A DNA stretch of 64,000 bases. Source: JBDSLU01 sp963844435. Its GTDB lineage: Bacteria; Acidobacteriota; Vicinamibacteria; Vicinamibacterales; Vicinamibacteraceae. A program made the position numbers and the translations under genes. Below the pieces are notes generated by a model. It was not told the DNA's origin. It saw nothing but the letters and a program-made list of their open reading frames with translations, and searched no databases. Within the stretch, counting starts at the first letter, position 1. The number at the start of each line of letters is the position of its first letter. The stretch spans positions 248,001 through 312,000 of the forward strand of contig CAWJOG010000003.1 of NCBI GenBank assembly GCA_963844435.1, written 5' to 3'. Positions 38,920 to 47,775 of this stretch are shown piece by piece.

Positions 38920-40095
38920 ATGTCTGGACATCTGTCTGGAGCTGGCCTGGGAACGGCGCTGGCGGTGACCGCTGCGGCCGGTTCGACGGCCGTCGGGCTG
39001 TCCCTGCGTCGTGGCGGCGTGCTCGTGCTGCTGCTGTCCGTGCTGATCGCGACGCGCTGGTGCGGCCGGGTCGCCGGCTACGCGGCGACGCTGACCTGTG
39101 CCGGCCTGGGCCTGGCGATGCTGCGCATTACGAGCGGCCAGAGTCCGCCGGCCGGCGCAGACATCGCCGCGCTTGGGCTGCTCGGCCTGCTCGGCGCCGG
39201 CATCGCCGCCTGGACGGGCCCTCGCCCGCTCGCGCACGACGAGCATCGCGCCGACTCCGGCCGCGTGAAGGAAGAGTTCCTGGCCACTGTCTCGCACGAG
39301 CTGCGGACGCCGCTCAACGCGATCCTGGGCTGGACCGAGCTGCTGCGCATGCCGCGCGGCGTGGCGCCGCAGCAGGTCGATCGCGGCCTCGAGGTGATCG
39401 AGCGCAACGCCCGCCGCCAGCTGGCCCTCGTCGACGAGCTGCTGACCGCCGCCGAGCCGGAGACCGCGCCGGACGCGTGGCCGCGTCTCGAGCTCCGGGC
39501 CATGCTGCGGGACCTGCTCGCGGATCTCGAGCCCGGCGCCACCGCCGCGCGCGTCGGACTGGTCGACGACGGGGCGAGTTGTGCCGGTGCGCCGGCGGAG
39601 CCGGCCGAGCCCGTGTGGGTGCGCGGCGATGCCGCCAGCCTGCGGACGGCGCTGCGCCACATCCTCGACAACGCCATCAGGTACACGCCGGCCGGCGGCC
39701 AGGTGCGCACGTGTCTCCGTCAGTCCGGCGACCAGGTGCTCATCTTCGTCTCCGACACGGGCGGGGGCATCGCGGCGACCGACATCGAGCACGTCTTCGA
39801 GCCGTTCAGCCAGCTGGATAGTTCTGCCGCGCGACGGCACGGTGGCCTGGGCCTTGGCCTCACGATCGCCCGGAAGCTGGTCGAGAGACATGGGGGCCAC
39901 GTCGATCTGCGCAGCGACCCCGCCGCCGGCGGCGCGACCGTGCTCGTCACGCTTCCAGCCCCGTCCGCCCCTTCAGTAGGGATCTCCCCTAGCTCGGCGT
40001 CGATCGTCCCGATTACCCCGGCCAGCCCGGCGTGGCACAAAAGAGATCGCGTGCCGTCGGGATCTTCCCGGGCGCGCGACCTCCCTGTTTCATGA
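38920..40095 (+). CDS. Membrane sensor histidine kinase
   Basis: This 391-residue kinase has three predicted membrane segments (LGTALAVTAAAGSTAVGLSL; GGVLVLLLSVLIATRWCGRV; DIAALGLLGLLGAGIAAWTG). The H-box is TVSHELRTPLNAILGWTELL, the N-box RHILDNAIRYTPAGGQV and the G-boxes SDTGGGIA and GLGLGLTIARKLVERHGGHV. Loops are short, so it lacks a sizeable extracytoplasmic sensor. The tail after residue 350 is low-complexity. The receiver gene at 40105 starts 9 bases downstream. Confidence 0.93.
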   Translation: MSGHLSGAGLGTALAVTAAAGSTAVGLSLRRGGVLVLLLSVLIATRWCGRVAGYAATLTCAGLGLAMLRITSGQSPPAGADIAALGLLGLLGAGIAAWTGPRPLAHDEHRADSGRVKEEFLATVSHELRTPLNAILGWTELLRMPRGVAPQQVDRGLEVIERNARRQLALVDELLTAAEPETAPDAWPRLELRAMLRDLLADLEPGATAARVGLVDDGASCAGAPAEPAEPVWVRGDAASLRTALRHILDNAIRYTPAGGQVRTCLRQSGDQVLIFVSDTGGGIAATDIEHVFEPFSQLDSSAARRHGGLGLGLTIARKLVERHGGHVDLRSDPAAGGATVLVTLPAPSAPSVGISPSSASIVPITPASPAWHKRDRVPSGSSRARDLPVS

Positions 40096-40104
40096 GGGGC
40101 CACC

Positions 40105-40683
40105 TTGGCTACTCACGCCGGCCGAACGGCGCACACTCTGCCCTGGCCTGACCGCCCGTCCACGGTACGCTACCCGCCTCCCAACGTGCTGCTCATCGAA
40201 GGGCACGCGGATACGCGCGAGCTCTACGAGTTGTGGCTGACCCAGCGGGAGTTCGCGGTCACCGCCACCGCGTCGGGAGGGGCGGGTCTCGCCGCCGCGC
40301 GCGCCCAGGCGCCCGACATCATCGTCGTCGAGTTGATGGTGCCCGAGGGCGGCGTGCCGCTCGTCCGTGCCCTGCGGGCCGAGGCGGGCTGCCGCGACAC
40401 GATCCTGATCGTGCTGACCACCCAGGCGGATACGGCCCTGCGCGAACACGCGCTCGAGGCGGGCGCCGATTTCTATCTGGTCAAGCCATGCGGCGTCATT
40501 CGGCTCGGCGAGGTGATGGCGATTGCGAGTCGCGATCGCTCCCGGCTCGTCGCGCCGGACACCAGCGGCGCGAAGGTGCCGCCGGCGCGGATCCGGCTGG
40601 CGGTGCGGCGCGCCCGGGCGATTCGCGAGCGGCTCGCGTCCGACCAGCCGGCGCTGCCGGTTCCGCCCGGCAGCTTTCACTGA
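40105..40683 (+). CDS. Degenerate receiver-domain protein (Glu at phosphoacceptor position)
   Basis: This 192-residue protein has a receiver fold (VLLIEGHADTRELYELWLTQ; PDIIVVELMVPEGGVPLVRA; ADFYLVKPCGVIRLGEVMAI). The usual acidic pair after the first strand is Glu-Gly, and the phosphoacceptor is Glu instead of Asp. The Lys of the KP motif is kept. A basic C-terminal tail of about 45 residues (ARIRLAVRRARAIRERLASD) has no known domain. It starts with TTG after GAGGGG. Phosphorylation is unlikely in the ordinary way, so it may act as a constitutive or binding-only element. Confidence 0.87.
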   Translation: MATHAGRTAHTLPWPDRPSTVRYPPPNVLLIEGHADTRELYELWLTQREFAVTATASGGAGLAAARAQAPDIIVVELMVPEGGVPLVRALRAEAGCRDTILIVLTTQADTALREHALEAGADFYLVKPCGVIRLGEVMAIASRDRSRLVAPDTSGAKVPPARIRLAVRRARAIRERLASDQPALPVPPGSFH

Positions 40684-40702
40684 CGCGTGGCCGCCCCGGC
40701 CC

Positions 40703-41656
40703 TCACATCGTCACGACGGCCTTGAGAAAGCCGTCCGGCCGATCGCGTATCCAGGCGAACGCCTTGGCCAGTTCGTCGAGCCGGACGCGATGGGTGAACA
40801 GCGCATCGAGGTCGAGGACACCACGCTGGACGAGGCCGAAGGCGCGGCGCATGCCGGTGGCGTAGCGGGACGCCTCGCGCTCGTGCGCGTTCACGATATC
40901 GAGACCACGCCAGTTCCAGAGCGACAGGTCGACGGTGCGCCTGCCGTCCTGGTGATACCCGGCGATCACCAGGCGGCCGCCGGTGCGGCAGAGCGTCGAC
41001 GCGAGATCGAGCGTCGCCTGCACGCCGCCAGCTTCGAAGACGACGTCGGCCAGGCCATCACGACCAGCCGACGCGAGGAGGCGATGCGCCGCGTCGTGGT
41101 CGGCCAGATCGCCGGCGCCGGCGGCGCCGAGCTCGAGCGCCCGCCGGCGGGCGAACGCGCGCCGGGAGAACCCCACGACGGTCGCGCCGGCATGTGCCGC
41201 GAGCGCCACGATGGTCGCCCCGAGAAAGCCGACGCCGACCACGGCCACCACGTCGCCGGGCATCACGCGGGCGCGATCGAAGGCGTTGACCGCGCAGGCA
41301 AGCGCCTCGCCCGGACAGACGCGTCCCGAGAGTCCCTCTGGAATCTGCGCGACCGCGGCCGAGTCGGCGACGTCCCATTCGGCGAAGGCGTGCGTCGACA
41401 GGAACGCGACGCGCGATCCGAGCAGCGACGTATCGACGCCCTGGCCGATTTTGTCGACGACGCCCCACCCCTCGTGGCCCGGCTCGCCGGGCTTCGATGG
41501 GTAGGTGAACCACGGCCGCCCCTCCCACTCCGGCAGGCTCGACGCGCACACGCCCGATCCTTCGACGCGCACGCGCACCTGGCCGGGTGCCACGTCCGGC
41601 CGCGGCACGCGGGCGATGACCACGTCCTCCGCACCTGCGAGCACGGACGCCCGCAT
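40703..41656 (-). CDS. Zinc-type alcohol dehydrogenase family (MDR) protein
   Basis: This 317-residue medium-chain dehydrogenase has an N-terminal catalytic domain (APGQVRVRVEGSGVCASSLP; PGEPGHEGWGVVDKIGQGVD) with Cys and His-Glu at the usual zinc positions, and a Rossmann domain (GDVVAVVGVGFLGATIVALA). The four-Cys structural zinc lobe is absent. The end LFTHRVRLDELAKAFAWIRD is typical of the family. The substrate is not identifiable. The start may be upstream at a GTG (41674); no clear ribosome site separates the choices. Confidence 0.87.
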   Translation of the reverse strand: MRASVLAGAEDVVIARVPRPDVAPGQVRVRVEGSGVCASSLPEWEGRPWFTYPSKPGEPGHEGWGVVDKIGQGVDTSLLGSRVAFLSTHAFAEWDVADSAAVAQIPEGLSGRVCPGEALACAVNAFDRARVMPGDVVAVVGVGFLGATIVALAAHAGATVVGFSRRAFARRRALELGAAGAGDLADHDAAHRLLASAGRDGLADVVFEAGGVQATLDLASTLCRTGGRLVIAGYHQDGRRTVDLSLWNWRGLDIVNAHEREASRYATGMRRAFGLVQRGVLDLDALFTHRVRLDELAKAFAWIRDRPDGFLKAVVTM

Positions 41657-42135
41657 CGAATCGGTGCGGATCACGACACCGCTCGCCCGACCCGCATCGC
41701 CGCGGCATCGATGATCAGGATGTACATGCGTCCGTGTCCCGACGGCCGCGCGACCGCGCCGCGGCGGGTGGACCGGCTGCAACGCATGTTCCAGCGCGGC
41801 TCGGCGGCCTGCGATCGCGTTTCTGTGTCGCCTGCGGCATGCCGAAGGGGAGCGGCGGTTGCATTCGGCAACACTCGTCGCGGCATCCGACAGACGGTCT
41901 GCAGGCTCCGCTCTCTCGAATGTGGTCCGCCGCTCGACGTCCGACTGGGCGATTGCCGAGGCGCCGCCCAGCTGAGGCGCTGGCCGGCTCGACGTGCCGT
42001 GACGATGGGAACTGATGGAACGACGCACGCGTGAATGGGTCGCCGCCGGGTCGCACCGTCGCTGGCCAGGCCGGCGTTGTCGAGCGCATGCTGGTGGCGT
42101 GGCATTTGCCACGGGCGAAGGCCGGAGGTTGGGAT
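41657..42135. other. 479-base region without a convincing gene
   Basis: This lies upstream of both the dehydrogenase (minus) and the acidic protein (plus). Open frames exist on both strands but their products are Arg/Cys/Ser-rich and unlike neighbouring proteins, and third-position G+C is lower than in flanking genes. I see no transposase, tRNA or CRISPR sequence. It should hold the divergent promoters. A decayed gene is possible. Confidence 0.4.
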
Positions 42136-42441
42136 ATGCCCGGAGAAGGACGCAAGCGTGCGGGTGGCGACATCGCTCCCGTCATCGAAGGCGAGATCGT
42201 GCCTGCCACGCTCGAGGAGCTGGACGAGCCGGCTGGTCGCGAAGGCGACGACGAGCTCGATGACGACGATGCCGTCGAGATGAACGAAGCCGACGAAGCC
42301 GAAGAGGACGAAGACGAAGAAGACGAGGAAGACGAGGAAGACGAAGAAGCGGACGAAGAGGCGGACGCAGACGAGGACGAGGAAGACGAAGACGAAGACG
42401 AGGACGATGAAGACGAGGAGGCCGAAGCCGACGATCGGTGA
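42136..42441 (+). CDS. Poly-acidic (Glu/Asp) tail protein, 101 aa
   Basis: GGAGG lies 7 bases before the ATG. The first 40 residues are mixed (MPGEGRKRAGGDIAPVIEGE; IVPATLEELDEPAGREG). The rest is almost entirely Glu and Asp with scattered Ala (for example EEDEDEEDEEDEEDEEADEE), encoded by a purine-rich tract of GAA, GAG and GAC codons. Net charge is extremely negative. It has no known domain. Such tails can bind basic proteins, nucleic acid-binding partners or calcium. It lies directly before the CheB gene and its stop is 53 bases before that ATG. Confidence 0.75.
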   Translation: MPGEGRKRAGGDIAPVIEGEIVPATLEELDEPAGREGDDELDDDDAVEMNEADEAEEDEDEEDEEDEEDEEADEEADADEDEEDEDEDEDDEDEEAEADDR

Positions 42442-42494
42442 TCGTCGGGCCCGCGCGGTCGGTCGACACGATGTGGGCCCACCTCGGAGCCGAC

Positions 42495-43526
42495 ATGCCC
42501 AACCGTGACCTGGTCGTCATCGGCGCCTCGGCAGGAGGCCTGCCGGCCCTCTACGCCATTCTCGGTTCGCTGCCACCCACGCTGCCGGCGGCGGTTGTGG
42601 TCGTCGTCCACACCCGATCGCCCGGCGGCGTGCTGCCGCAGGTCCTGGGACGGCGCAGCGGTCTGCCGGTAGATGGCGCCGCCGACGGCGCCGGCCTCGA
42701 GCCAGGGCGGGTCTACGTCGCGCCCGCCGACCGGCACGTGCTCGTCGGCGAGAGGGGACTCCGTGTCGTTCATGGTCCGCGCGAGAACGGGTTCCGCCCC
42801 GCCATCGATCCCCTCTTCCGCACCGCGGCCCGATCGCGCGGGCCCGGTGTCATCGGCGTCATCCTCTCGGGCGCGCTCGACGACGGCGCCTACGGGTTGA
42901 GCGCGATCGTCCGCCGCGGCGGGATCGCCATCGTGCAGGATCCCGACGATGCGGAAGTGCCCAGCATGCCGCTGGCGGCGCTGCGACTGACGCAGGTGCA
43001 CGCCGTCGTTCCCTCCAGCCAGATCGCCGACGCGATCGTGCGGTTCTGCCACCAGCCGGCAGGGCAGGAAGTCAGACCCATGCCTCGACGAGACGAGCCG
43101 GAGCCGCAGCACCCGTCTGACGATACGCAGGTGGCGGACATGGTGGCCCTGAACGGGCTGCCGTCGCCGATCACGTGTCCCGCGTGCGGCGGGGCGCTGT
43201 GGGAGACCGCGGAGGAGGGTGTCGTCCGCTATGCCTGCCATGTCGGCCACCAGTACGCGCCCGACAGCCTGCTCGCCGAGCACGGCGAGTCCGTCGAACA
43301 GGCGCTGTGGTCCGCCGTCCGCGTGCTCGAGCAGCACGCCGAGCTGCGGCAGCGGATGTCGAAGCGGGCCCGGGATGCCGGCATGGCGAAGGTGGGCGAG
43401 GGCTTCGCCGAGGACAGCAACAATTATCACCTGCAGGCACAGCACATCCGGCAGCTGCTCTTCGGCCAGCGCGATCGCATGGCGCCGGATCCCAGCGCGG
43501 TCCGCTCGAAGGCCCGGGCGCGGTAG
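42495..43526 (+). CDS. CheB-type methylesterase with C-terminal zinc-ribbon-like domain
   Basis: This 343-residue protein has a CheB catalytic domain without an N-terminal receiver. The Ser is in VVIGASAGGLPALYAILGSL, the His in VVVHTRSPGGVLPQVLG and the Asp in GVILSGALDDGAYGLSAIV. The C-terminal part has a Cys/His cluster (ITCPACGGALWETAEEGVVR; YACHVGHQYAPDSLLAEHGE) that looks like a zinc ribbon, followed by helices. I chose the ATG at 42495 because GGAG lies 6 bases before it. No chemotaxis receptor is nearby, so its target may be a non-flagellar sensor. Confidence 0.9.
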   Translation: MPNRDLVVIGASAGGLPALYAILGSLPPTLPAAVVVVVHTRSPGGVLPQVLGRRSGLPVDGAADGAGLEPGRVYVAPADRHVLVGERGLRVVHGPRENGFRPAIDPLFRTAARSRGPGVIGVILSGALDDGAYGLSAIVRRGGIAIVQDPDDAEVPSMPLAALRLTQVHAVVPSSQIADAIVRFCHQPAGQEVRPMPRRDEPEPQHPSDDTQVADMVALNGLPSPITCPACGGALWETAEEGVVRYACHVGHQYAPDSLLAEHGESVEQALWSAVRVLEQHAELRQRMSKRARDAGMAKVGEGFAEDSNNYHLQAQHIRQLLFGQRDRMAPDPSAVRSKARAR

Positions 43527-43550
43527 ACTGGCGTGCCCCACCCGGCACCC

Positions 43551-46500
43551 ATGGCGAAGAAGGCGAAGAAGGCAAGAAGCCCGAGCCGGCGCGCCGCGCC
43601 GTGAAGGCCGTCCGCCCGCACGGCCGCGCCAAAGGCGACGGCATCGCGTCGCGCTCCGCAGTCGCCGCCCGCTGTGGTCCCGCCGGTTCGGATTGAGCGG
43701 CGCGCTCACGGTCGTCGGCGTCGGCGCCTCGGCCGGCGGCCTCGAGGCGTTCTCCCAGATCCTGCGCGCCTGCAGCGAGGCGAAGCACGTCGCCATCGTC
43801 TTCGTCCAGCACCTCTCGCCCCACCACGAGAGCGCGCTGGTGTCGCTGCTCACCGTCCAGACCCCGCTGACCGTGGTGCAGGCCGAGGAAGGCATGCAGG
43901 TCGAGGCCGGGCACGTCTACGTGATCCCGCCGAACGTGCAGATGGCGATGCGCGGCGCCGAGCTGCATCTCTCGCCGCGGCCGGCGGATCGGTCCCGCCA
44001 TACGCCGATCGACGCCTTCCTCGTGTCCCTTGCCGAGGCGGTGCAGGAGCGGAGCGTCGCCGTGATCCTGTCGGGCACCGCCAGCGACGGCGCCATCGGG
44101 CTGGCCGACGTGAAGCGCGCCGGCGGCCTCACGTTCGCGCAATCGCCGGAGTCGGCGAAGTACGACGGCATGCCGCGCGCCGCGATCGACACCGGGATGG
44201 TCGATCTGGTGCTGTCGCCGGCGGCGATCGGCGCCAAGCTGGCGGAGCTCGGCGTGCGCGGCCACGTGCCGGCGACGACCTTCGCCGACGATCACGATGT
44301 GCCGCCCGACAACCTGCAGCGGATCTACGACGTGCTCAAGCCGGTCAGCGGCGTCGACTTCCGGCACTACAAGCTGCCGACCGATCAAGCGGCGGCTGTT
44401 CCGGCGGATGGCGCTGCACCGGATCAACGACGTCGGCGACTACATCCAGCTGCTCGAGGGCAACGCCAACGAAGCGCGCAGCCTCTACCAGGATCTGCTG
44501 ATCCACGTGACGCGGTTCTTCCGCGATCCGGAGTCCTTCGTCGGGCTGGCGACGCACGTGTTCCCGGCCATCCTGGAGGGCCGGCCGGCCGATCAGCCGA
44601 TCCGGGTCTGGGTGTCGGGGTGCGCCACCGGCGAGGAAGCCTATTCGGTGGCGATCGAGCTGACCGAGTTCCTGCAGAAGGATCATCCCGACACGCGGGT
44701 CCAGATCTTCGCCACCGACGTGAGCGAGAGCGCCATCGAGTTCGCGCGCGCCGGCGTCTATCCGGCGAGCATCGAGGCCGACGTCTCGGACGAGCGGCGG
44801 CGCCTCTACTTCACGCGGGTCGACGGCGGCTATCGCGTGGCGCAAGATGGTGCGCGATCTCTGCGTCTTCGCGCGCCAGGACCTCACCAAGGATCCGCCG
44901 TTCTCGCACCTCGACGCTGATCCTCTGCCGCAACGTCCTCATCTACATGGACGCGCAGCTGCAGCGGAAGCTGCTCTCGGTGTTCCACTACGCGCTCAAC
45001 CCGGGCGGCTTCCTGGTGCTCGGCCAGGCCGAGAGCGTGGGCGCGCAGGGCACGCTGTTCACGCCTCGTCGACAAGAAGCTGCGCATCCACCGCAAGAAG
45101 GAAGGCCCGATTGCGCCGACGATGACGTTCCCCGTCGATCACGCGTCCGCCGGCCTGCCGCGCGGCCGGGCGCGCGACGGCGACGGATCGCCGACCGAGA
45201 AGGTGCTCCAGGGCGAGGTGAGCCGCGCCATCCTCGATCGCTATGCGCCGCCGGGCGTGGTGGTCGACTCCGACCTGCAGATCGTCCAGTTCCGCGGCCA
45301 GACGGGGGCGTTCCTCGAGCCCGCGCCGGGCGAGGCCAGCCTCAACCTCCTGAAGATGGCGCGCGAGGGGCTGCTCTACGGTCTCCGCACGACGCTGCAG
45401 GCGGCGCGCAAGAGCCGGGCGGCGGTGCGCAAGACCGGCCTGCAGGTACGGTCGGGGACGCAGCTGGCTGCCGGTGACGCTGGACGTGATCCCGCTCACC
45501 ACGGCGGGACGGCTGCACTTCCTCGTGCTGTTCGATGGCCATGCGCCGCAGACGGCGGAGCAGCGCGGCCTGGCCGCGCGCGGAGCCGATGCCGGCCCCG
45601 CCCGCGGCCGCGAGGGCCGCCGCGCCGCGCAGCTGCTGCAGCGCGAGCTGGCGGCCAGCCGCGAGTACCTCCAGTCGATCATCCAGGAGCTCGAAGCCGC
45701 CAACGAGGAGCTGCAGTCGGCCAACGAGGAGATCCTGTCGAGCAACGAGGAGCTGCAGTCCACCAACGAGGAGCTCGACACGGCGAAGGAGGAGCTGCAG
45801 TCGACGAACGAGGAGCTGAACACCGTCAACGAGGAGCTGCACGCCACCAACGACGAGTTGAGCCGCGTCAACAGCGACCTCGTCAACCTCCTCGCCAGCG
45901 TCCAGATCGCCATCGTGATCGTCAGCGCCGACCTGCGCATCCGCCGCTTCACGCCGATGGCCGAGAAGGTGCTGAACCTGATTCCAGCCGATCTCGATCG
46001 GGCCATCGGCCACATCAACCCGAACATCGACTGCCCCAACCTCGATCAGCTGATCGCCGAGGCCATCGACAACGTGTCGGTGCTCGAGCGCGAGGTCCGC
46101 GACCGCCAGGGCCGCTGGTTCACGCTCCGCATCCGGCCGTACAAGGACATCGACAACCGCATCGACGGCGCGGTGCTGGCGCTGTTCGACACCGACGGGC
46201 CGAAGCGATCGGAGGAGCGGGCCCGTGCCGCCAGCGATCTGGCGCGCAGCGTCGTCGACCTGGCCCTGCATCCGATCGCGCTCGTCGACAGCGAGCTGCG
46301 GCTGGTCTACGGCAACGCCGCCTTCGCGGGCGTCACGGTGCGGCCGACCGGCGATCTGCGCAACCAGCACCTCGAGGATGTGCTGCCGCCAACGTGGGAC
46401 ATCGCCGCCATGCGGGCGCTGCTGCTGTGCGACACCGGCACCGTCGCGCGCCAGTTCGTCCGCCCGTCATCCGGCATGCCCGGACCGTCCTGGGCCGTCG

Positions 46501-46577
46501 AGGCCCGCGCGATGGCGTCGCAGGATGCGCCCGGCCAGCATCAGGTGCTGATCGTGGCCACGCCGCACGAGGGGTGA
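43551..46577 (+). CDS. CheB/CheR fusion with coiled coil and PAS domains (several frameshifts)
   Basis: About 1000 residues. A Lys-rich N-terminus (MAKKAKK...) is followed by CheB (VVGVGASAGGLEAFSQILRA; VFVQHLSPHHESALVSLLTV; VILSGTASDGAIGLADVKRA) and CheR (RRLFRRMALHRINDVGDYIQ; VTRFFRDPESF; VWVSGCATGEEAYSVAIELT; IFATDVSESAIEFARAGVYP; LILCRNVLIYMDAQLQRKLL). Then comes a coiled coil with NEELQST-type heptads (45690-45860) and a PAS pair. Frame breaks lie near 43575, 43690, 44388, 44847, 44925, 45065 and 45465. The true start is uncertain; a TTG at 43694 would begin just at the CheB domain. No kinase domain follows in this protein. Confidence 0.85.
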
Positions 46578-46581
46578 TCAC

Positions 46582-47775
46582 GTGGCAGGTCCTCGCCGCC
46601 GCTCGCGCACCGCGCCAGTTGCCTCGTCGCCCGACCACGAGCGCGCACTGCTCCGTCACGACCTCGAGGTCCACCAGGAAGAGCTGCGGGCGCAGAACGC
46701 GAAGCTCATCGAGGCGCTGCACGAGCTCGAGGAGACGCGCGACCGCTACATCGAGCTGTACGACGGCGCTCCGAACGGCTACTGCACGCTCGATTGCGTC
46801 GGCGTCGTGCGCGAGATCAACCTGACCGGCGCGGCGCTGCTCGGCCAGTCCCGCACGGCGCTGGTCGGCACGCCGCTCCTGCCCTCGATCGTGGCGGCGG
46901 ACCGTGGCCGGTTCCTCGGCTACCTCCAGACGTCCGCGAAGGGGACCAACGAGGCGATCGGCGGCGAAGAGGTGCACGTCCACACCGCCCATGGCGGCCG
47001 GACGCTGCAGCTGACCTGCCGGCCGAGACACGCGGCCGGCACCCTCGTCGAGTTCTTCGTGGCGATGGTGGACGTGACCGAGCGACGGCGGCTCGAGGCG
47101 GCGCGCGAGGAGGCACGCCGCGAGCACATGGAGCTCGTCCGGCGGGTGATGACGCTGCAGGAGGCCGAGCGGCGGCGTATCGCGCGCGACATCCACGACG
47201 ATCTCGGCCAGCAGGTCACGGCGCTGCGCCTCAAGCTGGAATGGCTGGCCGCCCTTCCGGCCGACGACGAGGAACTGGACAGTCGCGTCCAGGCCGTCCA
47301 GGAGGCCGCCGAACGCGTCGACCAGCACATCGACTTCCTGCTGCGCGATCTCCGTCCCGCCGGCCTCGACGAGCTGGGGCTCCTCGCGGTGCTGCGCCAG
47401 ACGGTCGCCGACTGGTCGGCGACGTTCGGGATCGCGGCCACGTTCCGCGCCGTCGGTGTGGACGCCGGACGGCTGCCGCACGAGGTCGAAACGCAAGCCT
47501 TCCGTATCGTGCAGGAGGCGTTGAACAACGTCCACAAGCACGCCGCCGCCACCCAGGTGAAGGTCGCACTCGAACGGCGACGGGGCAGGAGCGTCCTGAC
47601 GGTGGCCGACAACGGCATCGGGCTGGTGGCGTCGTCGGCGTCGGCGCTGCCGGGCGGGCAGCGCCGCGGTCTCGGCCTGCTCGGCATGCACGAGCGGGCG
47701 ATGCTGATCGGCGGTCAGCTGGACCTCACCTCGACGCCAGGCAAAGGCACCACCGTCACGTTGCTGCTGCCTTGA
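46582..47775 (+). CDS. PAS-containing HisKA_3 (NarL-type) sensor histidine kinase
   Basis: This 397-residue soluble kinase begins with a helical segment (ALLRHDLEVHQEELRAQNAK) and a PAS domain (YIELYDGAPNGYCTLDCVGV; VREINLTGAALLGQSRTALV). The HisKA_3 dimerisation helix is LQEAERRRIARDIHDDLGQQ, the N-box IVQEALNNVHKHAAATQVKV and the G-box GLGLLGMHERAMLIGGQLDL. Such kinases pair with NarL-type regulators; the nearest is at 35154. It starts with GTG 4 bases after the CheB/CheR stop, so it is co-transcribed. Its last 20 bases overlap the convergent aspartase gene. Confidence 0.95.
   Translation: MAGPRRRSRTAPVASSPDHERALLRHDLEVHQEELRAQNAKLIEALHELEETRDRYIELYDGAPNGYCTLDCVGVVREINLTGAALLGQSRTALVGTPLLPSIVAADRGRFLGYLQTSAKGTNEAIGGEEVHVHTAHGGRTLQLTCRPRHAAGTLVEFFVAMVDVTERRRLEAAREEARREHMELVRRVMTLQEAERRRIARDIHDDLGQQVTALRLKLEWLAALPADDEELDSRVQAVQEAAERVDQHIDFLLRDLRPAGLDELGLLAVLRQTVADWSATFGIAATFRAVGVDAGRLPHEVETQAFRIVQEALNNVHKHAAATQVKVALERRRGRSVLTVADNGIGLVASSASALPGGQRRGLGLLGMHERAMLIGGQLDLTSTPGKGTTVTLLLP

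Noticed and set aside
41710..42034. Cys/Arg-rich open frame in the 41.7-42.0 kb gap
   Set aside because: It has no ribosome site, no recognisable family and composition unlike neighbouring genes.
41715..43895. Long minus-strand open frame rich in Ser
   Set aside because: It is the antisense of the Glu/Asp codon tract and of the CheB gene. The Ser runs come from reading GAC/GAG codons backwards, and its product matches nothing.
45690..45860. Tandem NEELQST-type coding repeat as a novel repeat
   Set aside because: This coiled-coil heptad linker is a regular feature of CheB/CheR fusion proteins.
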